NCBI RefSeq assembly: GCF_020410765.1
Contig: NZ_CP084541.1
Location: forward strand, 1,173,001-1,237,000
Reading direction: 5' to 3'
Length of the DNA stretch: 64,000 nt
DNA from: Streptomyces marincola
GTDB taxonomy: Bacteria > Actinomycetota > Actinomycetes > Streptomycetales > Streptomycetaceae
A model generated the notes under the pieces. It was given only the letters and a program-made list of their open reading frames with translations. It was not told where the DNA came from and did no database searches. Every line of letters begins with the position of its first letter. Positions within the stretch are counted from its first letter, which is position 1. Below are positions 45,211-53,559 of this stretch, in pieces. The position numbers and the translations under genes were made by a program.

Positions 45211-47586
45211 ATGAACGGCCTGATGGACGGCAGGGCCCGGGTGGCCGGCGCGGCGTGGCTGGCCACGCTGGCCTCGGCCGCCGCGCTGCTGCCGCTGATC
45301 GACGGCTCCGACTGGCTCGTGCAGACGTCGGTGCTGCTGGCGGTGCAGTCGGGCATCGGGGTGCTGCTGCGCTGGCGCGGGATGCCCGCGGCGGGCACGG
45401 TGGCCGTTCAGGTGCTGGCCTCGCTGCTGATGCTCACGATGGTCAGCGTGCCAGAACACGCCGCGGCCGGGATCCTGCCGGGGCCCGCGGCGCTGGACGC
45501 GCTGGGGCAGCTGCTCGCGGACGGCGCCGATGACATCAGCCGCTACGTGGCGCCCGCGCCGGCGACCGACGGCATCCGGCTGATGGTGTTCGGCGGGGTG
45601 CTGTTCGTCGGGCTGCTCGTGGACCTGCTGGCCGGGCCGCTGCGCGGCGCGGCGGCGGCCGGGCTGCCGCTGCTCGCGCTCTACTCGGTCGCCGCCGGGG
45701 TGGCCCAGGACGACGGGGGGTGGCCGTACTTCCTGACGGCCGCGGCCGGTTACCTGGTGCTGCTGCTCGCGGAGGGGCGGGACCGGCTGGGCCGGTGGGG
45801 CAGGTTCCTGACCGGCCCGGGCGACGGGCGGGCGCCGACACCGCACGACCGGGCGCTCGGCGCGGCCCCGAGGGCGCGGGCCGGGCGGCGCATCGGCGCG
45901 CTGACGCTGGGGGTGGCCGTGCTCGCGCCGGCGATGCTGCCCTCGCTCGGCGGCGGCATCCTCGACCTGAACGAGAACGGCGGGCGCGGCGGCGGGGGCG
46001 GCGAGGCCACCTCGGTGAACCCCGTGGTCGCCCTCCAGGACCAGCTGAACCGGCCGCAGAACCGGGAGGTGCTCACCTACACGACCGACAGCCCCTCGGC
46101 GTCCGAGATGTACCTGCGGCTGATCGCGCTCGACACCTTCGACGGCGAGGAGTGGACCTCGGCCCGGTGGATCGAGAACGAGGTCCCGCGGGCGCCGTGG
46201 CCGGTGCCTGGGCTCGCCCCCGACGTGGCCGGGCATGAGGTGCTCACCCGCGTCGAGGCGGCCGGCTCGTACGCCCAGGCGTCGCTGCCCGTGCCGTATC
46301 CGGCGCGGTGGATCGAGGCCGGCGGCGGGTGGCTGTTCGACCGCGGCTCGCAGACGCTGGCGTCGGACGACGAGGACCTGACCACCATGGGCCTGGCCTA
46401 CGACGTGCGGCACCTGCTCGTGCGCCCGACGGCCGCGCAGCTGGCGAACGCCCCGGCCGCGGCCCAGGACTGGGCCTCGTACTTCACGCGCCTGCCCGAG
46501 GACCTCGACCCCGCGGTGCGGGCCGCCGCGCTTGAGGTGACGGCGGGCGCGGCGAACGACTACGAGCGGGCCGTCGCGCTCCAGGACTGGTTCACGCGGG
46601 AGGGCGGCTTCCGCTACGACACCTCCGTCGAGTCCGGCACCGGCGCCGACGCCATCGTCACCTTCCTCGACAACCGCGAGGGGTTCTGCGTCCACTTCGC
46701 CTTCACCATGGCGACGATGGCCCGTTCGCTCGGCATCCCCGCGCAGGTCGCGGTGGGCTTCACCCCGGGGCTCCGGCAGGGCGACGGCTCCTTCCAGGTC
46801 GGCACGCACAACGCCCACGCCTGGCCCGAGCTGTACTTCGAGGGCGTCGGCTGGGTCCGCTTCGAGCCGACTCCGGGACAGGGCAGCGCCCCCGAGTACA
46901 CCAGGCCGGAGCCCGCGCTCCCCGACCCGGAGGAGCCCGACCGGCAGGAGCTGCCGCAGCCCGAGCCGCAACGGCCCGAGGAAGCCGCGACGCCCACCGC
47001 GCCCGAGTCCTGCGCGCCGGGCGAGGAGGGCTGCGGAGCGCTGCCCGACCTCGCGGACGGCGATCAGGGCGGAGCCGGGTTCCCGGTGCGGCCGGCGCTG
47101 TGGGCGGGCGGCGGGCTGCTGGTCGCGCTCGTCCTGGCCGCGCCGCTGCTGTGGCGGCGCCGGGCCACGGGGCGGCGGCTCGCGCCGGAGGCGGGGACCC
47201 TGGCCGCCTGGCGGGAGCTGAACGACACGGCCTGGGACTTCGGCATCCCGCCGCAGCCGTGGGAGACGCCGCGGCAGGCCGCCGAGCGCGTGGTGCGCGC
47301 GGCGCGGCTGCCCGACGAGCCGGCCGCCGCGGTGCGCCGGGTGGCCACGGCCGTCGAGGAGGAGCTGTACGCGCCGCACCCGCCGCGGCAGGCCAGGGCG
47401 CTGGCGCACGACGTGCGCGCGGCGGCCGGGGCGCTGCGTTCCGGCTCGGGCCGGTGGGGGGCGCTGCGCGCGTCCCTGCTGCCGCGTTCCGCCATGCGGG
47501 TGACCCGCGCGGTCGCCGAGCGCCGGACGGCCGCCGCGCGGCGGCTCGGGGAACAGCTGGCCCGGCTGACCGCACGCCGGCGCTGA
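45211..47586 (+). CDS. TgpA-like membrane transglutaminase (DUF3488 + transglutaminase + DUF4129)
   Basis: 791 aa. Five to six N-terminal membrane helices (DUF3488) are followed by a large exported region with the transglutaminase core (NREGFCVHFAFTMATMA with the catalytic Cys; NAHAWPELYF with the His; FEPTPG), then a Pro/Glu linker, one more helix (about residue 630) and a cytoplasmic C-terminal DUF4129-like part (TLAAWRELNDTAWDFG). A role in wall crosslinking or protein processing is inferred. The GTG at 45199 is an alternative start. Confidence 0.88.
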   Translation: MNGLMDGRARVAGAAWLATLASAAALLPLIDGSDWLVQTSVLLAVQSGIGVLLRWRGMPAAGTVAVQVLASLLMLTMVSVPEHAAAGILPGPAALDALGQLLADGADDISRYVAPAPATDGIRLMVFGGVLFVGLLVDLLAGPLRGAAAAGLPLLALYSVAAGVAQDDGGWPYFLTAAAGYLVLLLAEGRDRLGRWGRFLTGPGDGRAPTPHDRALGAAPRARAGRRIGALTLGVAVLAPAMLPSLGGGILDLNENGGRGGGGGEATSVNPVVALQDQLNRPQNREVLTYTTDSPSASEMYLRLIALDTFDGEEWTSARWIENEVPRAPWPVPGLAPDVAGHEVLTRVEAAGSYAQASLPVPYPARWIEAGGGWLFDRGSQTLASDDEDLTTMGLAYDVRHLLVRPTAAQLANAPAAAQDWASYFTRLPEDLDPAVRAAALEVTAGAANDYERAVALQDWFTREGGFRYDTSVESGTGADAIVTFLDNREGFCVHFAFTMATMARSLGIPAQVAVGFTPGLRQGDGSFQVGTHNAHAWPELYFEGVGWVRFEPTPGQGSAPEYTRPEPALPDPEEPDRQELPQPEPQRPEEAATPTAPESCAPGEEGCGALPDLADGDQGGAGFPVRPALWAGGGLLVALVLAAPLLWRRRATGRRLAPEAGTLAAWRELNDTAWDFGIPPQPWETPRQAAERVVRAARLPDEPAAAVRRVATAVEEELYAPHPPRQARALAHDVRAAAGALRSGSGRWGALRASLLPRSAMRVTRAVAERRTAAARRLGEQLARLTARRR

Positions 47587-47688
47587 CCGGGCGGCCCGGC
47601 CGCGCGGAACGTGACCGGAGGATCACATTCAGGCGCGCCTCGGGCGTGTGCCCCGGGAAATGAGCGGGATACCGCGACCGGGCCGAAA

Positions 47689-47729
47689 CGGCGGAGGGCC
47701 ACCCGGAGTTTCCGGGTGGCCCTCCGCCG
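47689..47729. terminator. Bidirectional terminator, 19-bp perfect stem
   Basis: Arms 47689-47707 and 47711-47729 pair perfectly around GTT. It separates the convergent transglutaminase and DUF3040 genes. Confidence 0.85.
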
Positions 47730-47776
47730 CTGTACGGGGATTTACCGAATTCTCGAATAGGCGTCCGCGCTCCGGC

Positions 47777-48184
47777 TCAGTCGTCCCGCTCCTCCCGGCG
47801 CCGCTGCCAGCGGTCCTCGATGCGGTTCATCATGGAACGGCGCTGCCGCTGCCCCCGGGGCTGACGGCCGCGCACGGCGCCGGCCGCCCGCGGCTGCGAG
47901 CCCGCCGCCTGCGCCGGGGCCCTGCGCCAGCCCGTCACCGCGACGACGGCGCAGCCCAGCATGACCAGGAAGCCGACCACGCTCAACGCGATGAACTGGG
48001 CGACCATCCCCCCCATGAGGAGGCCGATGCCCACGAGGAAGCCGGCAATGGCCTGGTAGACCCGCTTGCGCGTGAACGTGCGCAGCTCGGTCCCCTCAAG
48101 CGCTGTCGCGAATTTGGGATCTTCGGCGTACAGCGCTCGCTCCATTTGTTCGAGCATGCGCTGCTCGTGGTCCGAGAGCGGCAC
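47777..48184 (-). CDS. DUF3040 membrane protein
   Basis: 135 aa. The start PLSDHEQRMLEQMERALYAEDPKFA is the DUF3040 signature, followed by two membrane helices (about 45-65 and 67-86) and a basic Arg/Gln-rich tail. Function unknown; common in actinobacteria near cell-wall genes. GTG start at 48184 after TAGGAGGA. Confidence 0.9.
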   Translation of the reverse strand: MPLSDHEQRMLEQMERALYAEDPKFATALEGTELRTFTRKRVYQAIAGFLVGIGLLMGGMVAQFIALSVVGFLVMLGCAVVAVTGWRRAPAQAAGSQPRAAGAVRGRQPRGQRQRRSMMNRIEDRWQRRREERDD

Positions 48185-48389
48185 GGAGTCCTCCTACTCG
48201 TCGGTCGCGGTGCGACCCGATCCGACTCTTCAAGGATAGGCAGGGAAGTCTCCCTGTGAAACCCACCCCTGTACGCCAATTTCGCCCACCACACCCGGCG
48301 CGCCGGACCCTGCGGGGGTGGAAATCTCATTCCCTCGCCTGACCCGGATCATGCCGGAGGGCTTCCTCCCGATGATACGAGGAACGGGC

Positions 48390-49187
48390 CTACAGTTCTC
48401 CCGGGAGCCCCGCGAGCAGATGCAGCTGCCCGGCGACGGCCTGGAAGGCCGGGAGCGCCGCGGCCTCCGCCTCAAGGCGGGTCAGCGCCTGGAGCGCGTC
48501 CGGCTCGGTGTCCACCAGGGAGCCTGGCACCAGATCCGTGAAGATCCGCACGCCCCGCACCTCCCCGGGCACCAGACCGGCCTCCGCCACCAGCTCGGCC
48601 AGCCGCGCCACGGTGAACCGGTGGGGCACCGGGTCGCCCTCGCCCCAGCGCCCGGCCGGATCGGTGAGCGCCTGCCTGGCCTCGCTGAACCGCCCCGCCA
48701 GGGCCCGCGACAGCACCGCGCCGCCCGAACCCGCCACCAGCAGGCTGACCGTGCCGCCCGCGGGCCGCAGCGCGCCGGCGACGGCGCGCAGCGCGGCGGC
48801 GGGATCGTCGACATGCTCCAGCACGCCGTGGCACAGCACCAGGTCGTACCGCTCGCGCCCCGCCACCTCGTGCAGGTCGTGCGTGTCGCCCTGCACGCCG
48901 GACACGCGTTCGGCGACGCCCTCCTCCGCGGCCCGGCGCTCCAGCGCGAACAGCGCGTCGGGGCTCGGGTCGACCACCGTCACCCGGTGGCCGAGCCCGG
49001 CCACGGGGACGGCGAAACTGCCGCTGCCGCCACCGGTGTCGAGGACGTCGAGCGACTCACGCCCGGCCGCCGCGACCCGCCGTTCCAGCGCGTCGCGCAG
49101 CAGGTCCCACACCACGCCGGCGCGCAGCGCGGCATGCGGCCCCGACCTGGGGTCCGCGGCACCGCGGGCCCTCGACTGTGACGGCAT
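48390..49187 (-). CDS. SAM-dependent methyltransferase
   Basis: 265 aa class I methyltransferase. Motif I is VLDTGGGSGSFAVPVA, followed by VTVVDPSPDAL and LVLCHGVLEHVDDPAAALRA. The substrate is unknown; the layout recalls tRNA or small-molecule methylases of the UbiE/CmoA type. The flanking gene order gives no metabolic hint. Confidence 0.85.
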   Translation of the reverse strand: MPSQSRARGAADPRSGPHAALRAGVVWDLLRDALERRVAAAGRESLDVLDTGGGSGSFAVPVAGLGHRVTVVDPSPDALFALERRAAEEGVAERVSGVQGDTHDLHEVAGRERYDLVLCHGVLEHVDDPAAALRAVAGALRPAGGTVSLLVAGSGGAVLSRALAGRFSEARQALTDPAGRWGEGDPVPHRFTVARLAELVAEAGLVPGEVRGVRIFTDLVPGSLVDTEPDALQALTRLEAEAAALPAFQAVAGQLHLLAGLPGEL

Positions 49188-49354
49188 GGCAGGTGGCTCC
49201 TCGGTACGCGACGACGGGGCGCCACCACCCTACTTCGCGCCCGGCCCCGCCGAGGTGCCGTCCCGTCCGCCCTGCCCGGGCGCCGCCGCGCGCCCCGGTG
49301 CGGCGCGGTGCGGCGCGGGCCGCGGGCCGCCGGGCGGGACCCGCGGTGGCGCGC

Positions 49355-49828
49355 CTACGGCGAGGCGGAGCCGTGCCGCTCGTCCCCGGTGCGCCGCACC
49401 GGGCGGCGCGGCAGCAGCCGGTCCTCCACCAGCCGCAGGAAGAAGCCCGCGGCACGGCGGAGGTCGGCCGCGTCCTCCGGTGTGGCCACGCCCTTGATGC
49501 CCGCCTCTATGCGCGCGCGCCGGTCGGCGCTCGCGGCGAAGAGCATGCTCCACTCGGCAAGCTCCGGGGCCGTCTCGGGCAGCACCTCCCACACGCTGCG
49601 GATGCGGCGCCGGCCGCGCGCCGTCGTCTCCGGCCGGCCCCTGACGGCCAGGACGGCCGCGGCGGTGCGCAGCGCGGCGAGGTGGGCGGCGACATAGGAC
49701 TCGCCGGGATCGGCGAGCGCCGCCGCCTCGTCGAGGCCGCGTGCGGCCTGTGCCAGCAGGCCGAGCGCGGCCGGCGGCACGGGCGCCCGGCGCGGCACGG
49801 CGTGTGCTTCTGTCGGGAGTCCGGTCAT
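49355..49828 (-). CDS. SAV_6107-type HEPN domain protein
   Basis: 157 aa helical protein. Its composition and the blocks LLAQAARGLDEAAAL, YVAAHLAALRTAAAVLA and WEVLPETAPELAEW match the actinobacterial SAV_6107 HEPN family. HEPN domains often bind nucleotides or cleave RNA. The RxxxxH catalytic motif of HEPN RNases is not evident, so activity is doubtful. ATG 49828 has a good GGAGG. Divergent from the TetR gene. Confidence 0.75.
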   Translation of the reverse strand: MTGLPTEAHAVPRRAPVPPAALGLLAQAARGLDEAAALADPGESYVAAHLAALRTAAAVLAVRGRPETTARGRRRIRSVWEVLPETAPELAEWSMLFAASADRRARIEAGIKGVATPEDAADLRRAAGFFLRLVEDRLLPRRPVRRTGDERHGSASP

Positions 49829-50148
49829 GACGAGCCTCCAGTCAGTCGTCACTCACGTCGGTCACTCTTCGGTCGTCGTCGGCCGCGGGTCTTCCGCCCG
49901 CCGCCGTCGCTTGCGTTGTCTCGTGGCTCACTCGCCGCTGTCGCCGGCCACACCGCCGGACCCGGTCCCTCGCGCTCCGGTCCCTTCCGCTCCGTTCCGG
50001 TCCGCTCCGTTCCGCACGGTGCGTCCCCGTGCGTTCCGTGCGCGCCGTGCGCGGAATCCGCGCGGTATGCGCACCTGTGCACATGGTGGCGCACGCCACT
50101 GACAATCCCTTTGCCACCAGGTCCCGCGCGCAGGAGGACAATCGCCCC
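49829..50148. other. Divergent intergenic region with repeats and a palindrome
   Basis: 320 bases between the HEPN and TetR starts. TCCGCTCCGTTCCG occurs twice (49987-50000, 50002-50015) amid further CCGTTCCG copies. TGTGCACA (50076-50083) lies in a partly symmetric stretch with GCGCA/GGCGCA flanks and could be a TetR operator. No coding frame with a ribosome-binding site. Confidence 0.6.
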
Positions 50149-50772
50149 ATGACAAGGACGGGGACGGGCACCCGGCGGGGGGCGACCCGGCAGCGGCTCT
50201 ACGAGGCCGCGATCACGCTCATCGCCGAGCAGGGCTTCTCCTCCACCACGGTGGAGCAGATCGCCGAACGGGCCGGGGTGGCCAAGGGCACGGTCTACTA
50301 CAACTTCGGCAGCAAGACGGAACTGTTCGAGGAGCTGCTGCGGCACGGCGCCAGGCCGTTCACGGCCGAACTGGCCCGCGCGGCCCGGGCGGAGTTCGCC
50401 CGCGGCGGGAGCGCCGCCGCCGCGCTGGACGCCATGGCCAGGGCCGGCCTCGCCTTCGTCGCGGCGCAACCCGACCTGACCCGCCTGCTCGTCGCCGAGT
50501 TATGGCGGCCCAACCGGACCTGGCACTCCGCGCTCGCGGAACTGCGCGGACACGCCGCGGGCGTCGTCGAGGAGGTGCTCGAACGGGGCGTGGCCGACGG
50601 GGAGTTCGACGCCTCCGTGGATGTCGGGCTGGCCGCAGGCGCGTTGCTCGGCACCGTCGTGGCCGGTGCGCTCGACTGGCAGACCTTCCACCCCGGGCGG
50701 CCGATCGAGGAGGTGCACGCCGCGCTGTGCCCGCTGCTGCGGGGCCGGCTCGCCGGAGGCGGCGGACCGTGA
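50149..50772 (+). CDS. TetR-family regulator with a TTA codon
   Basis: 207 aa. The N-terminal HTH (ITLIAEQGFSSTTVEQIAERAGVAKGTVYYNFGSK, split across residues 22-56) is typical TetR/AcrR; the C-terminal helical domain binds an unknown ligand. Codon 118 (50500-50502) is TTA, so in a Streptomyces translation depends on the bldA tRNA. GGAGGA precedes the ATG. The FAD enzyme that follows, 214 bases on, is a possible target. Confidence 0.88.
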   Translation: MTRTGTGTRRGATRQRLYEAAITLIAEQGFSSTTVEQIAERAGVAKGTVYYNFGSKTELFEELLRHGARPFTAELARAARAEFARGGSAAAALDAMARAGLAFVAAQPDLTRLLVAELWRPNRTWHSALAELRGHAAGVVEEVLERGVADGEFDASVDVGLAAGALLGTVVAGALDWQTFHPGRPIEEVHAALCPLLRGRLAGGGGP

Positions 50773-50935
50773 ACCCACGGCCGCCCGCCCCCGGCGAGTC
50801 TCCCACCCCCCGGGCCCCCCTCGGGCCGGCACGGCCCCCGCGCTCCGCCGCCCCGTGCCGGCGGTGCGTCTCCCCCAGCGGGGCCCTGCCGGGCATTACC
50901 CTTCCGTCTCCGCGGCGCCCGCCCATCGGCGCTCC

Positions 50936-50966
50936 TACTCAGGCGCCTACTCAGCCGGGTACTCAG
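50936..50966 (+). repeat. Three TACTCAG repeats upstream of the FAD enzyme
   Basis: TACTCAG at 50936, 50948 and 50960, at a regular 12-bp interval, ending 6 bases before the -10 box. Confidence 0.7.
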
Positions 50967-50972
50967 GCCGGG

Positions 50973-50978
50973 TAGGGT
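50973..50978 (+). promoter_or_regulatory. -10 box (TAGGGT) of the FAD enzyme
   Basis: TAGGGT ends 8 bases before the ATG at 50987, so a leaderless transcript is likely. No ribosome-binding site precedes the start. Confidence 0.5.
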
Positions 50979-50986
50979 GCTGGCCC

Positions 50987-52396
50987 ATGTCCCGGATCGT
51001 GGTGGTGGGCGCCGGCATGGGCGCCATGGCCGCCGCCGCCCGGCTGGCCCGGTCGGGCCGCCGGGTGACGGTGGTGGAACGGAGTGGTACCCACGGCGGC
51101 TCGCTCGGCCGCCTGGAGCGCGACGGGTTCGCGTTCGACACGGGCCCAGGACTGCTCCACTTCCCCGCCGTGTGGCGCGACTTGTTCATCAAGACCGGCC
51201 GGGGCCAGCTCGCCGACCGGGTCGCCATGACCCGCGTCGACCCGGCGGTGGAGCACCGGTTCACCGACGGCACCTCGGTGCTCCTCCCCGCGGCGCTCGG
51301 CGGGGTGCGGCAGGCGCTCGACACCGCCCTGGGCGGCGGCGCCGGCGACCGGTGGGCCGCGCTCCTCGGGCGGGCCCGCGCCACGTGGGAGACGGTGCGC
51401 CGCCCGCTGATGGAGGAGCCGCTGACCTCGCCGCCCGCGCCCGCGCTGACCGGCCCGGCCGATCCCTATCCGGCCGTGCGCGGGGTGCTGCGCCGCCGCC
51501 CGGCGACGCTGGCGGCCCTGGCCGCACGGGAGTTGCGCGATCCCCGGCTCGCCGCGCTGCTGACGGGGCTGGTCCAGGACTACGGCTGCGATCCCGCGCG
51601 CGTCCCGCCGGGCGCGGCCGTCCTCGCCTACATCGAGCAGACCTTCGGCTCCTGGTACCCGGCGGGCGGGATGCGGGCCCTGGCCGACGCCGTGTACCAG
51701 CGCTGCCTCGACCGCGGCGTGGAGTTCGCGTTCGGCACGGCCGCGGCCCGCGTGCTGTCGCGCGACGGCCGGGTCGCGGGCGTGGAACTCGCCGACGGCA
51801 CCCGGCTTGCCGCGGACACCGTGGTGTGGGGCGCGGCCGGGCTCGGCGAACCACCGGCGGGCGACAGCCGTTTCACGCTGCTGCTCGCGCTGCGGGGCGC
51901 GCGGCCCCCGGGCACCGCGCACCGGACCCTGGTGCACGCGGGCGCGCTCACCGTGTCCGTGCTGCGCCCGGACGACGCGGCGCTGCGGCCCGACGCCGGC
52001 CACGAGTCGGCGGTGCTGTCGGCGCGGGTGCCGGCGGCGGGTGCGGGCGGCCCGGACTGGGCCGCCCCCGGGACCGCCGCGGAGTGGGCCGATCTGCTGC
52101 TCGCCACGGCGGACGCGGCCGGCCTCGGGCTCGGCGCCCGCGTGCTGTGGCGGGAGACGCGCACACCGGTCGACATCGAGCGGGAGACCGGCGTGCCCGG
52201 CGGGGTGGTGCCCCCGCCGGCGTTCGCGGGGGGCGGCGGGGCCCACTTGGCCGCCGCCACAGCGGGCCGCCTGCCGGGTGCCTTCCGGGCCGGGGCCCTG
52301 GCCCACCCGGGCGGCGGCCTGGCCAACGCGGGCATGTCAGGGGCGCTGGCCGCCGGGCTGATCACCGAGGGCCCCGACTGGCGCGGCTCGGCCTGA
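50987..52396 (+). CDS. CrtI-like FAD-dependent oxidoreductase
   Basis: 469 aa. The Rossmann FAD motif VVGAGMGAMAAAARLARSG is followed by GGSLGRLERDGFAFDTGPGLL, the hallmark of phytoene-desaturase/amine-oxidase-like enzymes, and a C-terminal block GGGLANAGMSGALAAGL. No carotenoid genes lie near it, so the substrate is open; many actinobacteria carry such single-copy phytoene-dehydrogenase-like proteins. Confidence 0.85.
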   Translation: MSRIVVVGAGMGAMAAAARLARSGRRVTVVERSGTHGGSLGRLERDGFAFDTGPGLLHFPAVWRDLFIKTGRGQLADRVAMTRVDPAVEHRFTDGTSVLLPAALGGVRQALDTALGGGAGDRWAALLGRARATWETVRRPLMEEPLTSPPAPALTGPADPYPAVRGVLRRRPATLAALAARELRDPRLAALLTGLVQDYGCDPARVPPGAAVLAYIEQTFGSWYPAGGMRALADAVYQRCLDRGVEFAFGTAAARVLSRDGRVAGVELADGTRLAADTVVWGAAGLGEPPAGDSRFTLLLALRGARPPGTAHRTLVHAGALTVSVLRPDDAALRPDAGHESAVLSARVPAAGAGGPDWAAPGTAAEWADLLLATADAAGLGLGARVLWRETRTPVDIERETGVPGGVVPPPAFAGGGGAHLAAATAGRLPGAFRAGALAHPGGGLANAGMSGALAAGLITEGPDWRGSA

Positions 52397-52402
52397 TCTT
52401 GA

Positions 52403-52441
52403 ACGGCCCGCGCCGCCGCGCCCTCGGTGGGCGCGGGCCGT
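52403..52441 (+). terminator. Hairpin after the FAD enzyme
   Basis: 12-bp arms (ACGGCCCGCGCC and complement) with a 15-base loop, a few bases after the stop. Confidence 0.65.
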
Positions 52442-52492
52442 GCGGTGACGCCCCTTCGGTGGCGCCCGTTCAGTGACGAGGGAGGCGGCCGT

Positions 52493-53524
52493 TCAGTAAC
52501 GCTGGCCGTCGGTGAAGTAGTAGCCCTGCCCCTGCGGGTCCTGCTGCCCCTGGCCCGGGTGCTCGGGCCGCGGCGGTTCCTGCGGCGGGTAGCCGTAGCC
52601 CGTGCCGGGCGCGGTGCCCGCCGGGTCGCGCTGCTGCGGCACCCACACCCCGCCGGGCGGCGTCTCCTGGTAGTACGGGTCGCCGCCGCCCGCCGCCGGC
52701 CACCCGGCGGCACCGCCCGGGTCCTCGCCGTACCCGGCCCGTTCCGCGGCGTGCTGGTCCCCCGGGTAGGCCGGGTCTCCGTAGGACGACTGGGCCCCGG
52801 CCGCGTCCGCCGCCGGGAACGACGGGGCGGCCCAGCTCTCCTCCGCCGGGGCCCACCCCGGGGTGCCCGCCAGGTAGGACCCGGCGTAGCCGTAGGAGTC
52901 GCCGGCTCCCGCGGGGGCCTGCCCGCCCTCCCCGTAGGCGTCGTAGGACTCCTGCGCGTAGGACTCCGCGTAGTCGGCCGGGGGGTGCCCGCCGGCCGCG
53001 GGGACGCCGTTGCGCGGATCGGGGTAGGGGCCGTCGTAGGAACCGCCGTACAGGCCGTCGGGGGAACCGCCGTCCTCCGCCGCGTCCCCCCGGTCGGCGC
53101 CGTGGCCGCCGTCGCCGTCCCCGTCGTCCGGCGTGCCGATCGCGGCGAACTGCGCGGTGGCCGGGCCCTCTTCCCGCGGCGGGCCGACCGGCTCGTCGGG
53201 GCGCGGCGGCACCGGCCGTTCCCGCGCCGCGTCGGAACGCTCGGCCCTGCGCCGCTTGCTCGTGCCGGGACGGCCGCCGAGCGCCCAGCCGGTGGAGAAG
53301 CCGCGGCGGAACGAGAGGGTGACGAACGTCTGCCCGGTGGCGAAGGCCACCGCGCCGAGCGCGATGACGGGGACGTTGGACAGCAGGACGCCGACCACCA
53401 CGCCGAGGAAGCCGGTGAACGCGATGAGACGCCAGCGCAGGCGCGCCTTGTACTGGAGCAGGACCTCACCGAGCAGCCACAGGGCCACGACGCCGAATGC
53501 GATGTAGAGGACCGTCCAGCCCAT
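52493..53524 (-). CDS. Membrane protein with a long disordered tail
   Basis: 343 aa. Three hydrophobic segments in the first 75 residues (IAFGVVALWLLGEVLLQY, FTGFLGVVVGVLLSN, VIALGAVAFATGQTF) are followed by about 265 residues rich in Gly, Pro, Tyr, Ser, Asp and Glu, with many GGSYDGPY-like patches, predicted disordered. No family recognised. It lies 35 bases after metF on the opposite end, head to tail on the minus strand. Confidence 0.7.
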   Translation of the reverse strand: MGWTVLYIAFGVVALWLLGEVLLQYKARLRWRLIAFTGFLGVVVGVLLSNVPVIALGAVAFATGQTFVTLSFRRGFSTGWALGGRPGTSKRRRAERSDAARERPVPPRPDEPVGPPREEGPATAQFAAIGTPDDGDGDGGHGADRGDAAEDGGSPDGLYGGSYDGPYPDPRNGVPAAGGHPPADYAESYAQESYDAYGEGGQAPAGAGDSYGYAGSYLAGTPGWAPAEESWAAPSFPAADAAGAQSSYGDPAYPGDQHAAERAGYGEDPGGAAGWPAAGGGDPYYQETPPGGVWVPQQRDPAGTAPGTGYGYPPQEPPRPEHPGQGQQDPQGQGYYFTDGQRY

Positions 53525-53559
53525 GTACGCCCCTTACCCTCACTGCGCAGTTCAAGGTC

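Noticed and set aside
43282..47409. Minus-strand open frame of about 1375 codons
   Set aside because: Shadow of the MoxR, DUF58 and transglutaminase genes, with low-complexity Arg/Gly/Pro sequence.
49355..50772. HEPN/TetR pair as a toxin-antitoxin system
   Set aside because: The HEPN protein lacks an evident RNase motif and no short partner with an MNT nucleotidyltransferase domain is beside it.
50987..52396. Carotenoid biosynthesis cluster
   Set aside because: Only one CrtI-like enzyme is present, and none of CrtB, CrtE or cyclases lies near it.
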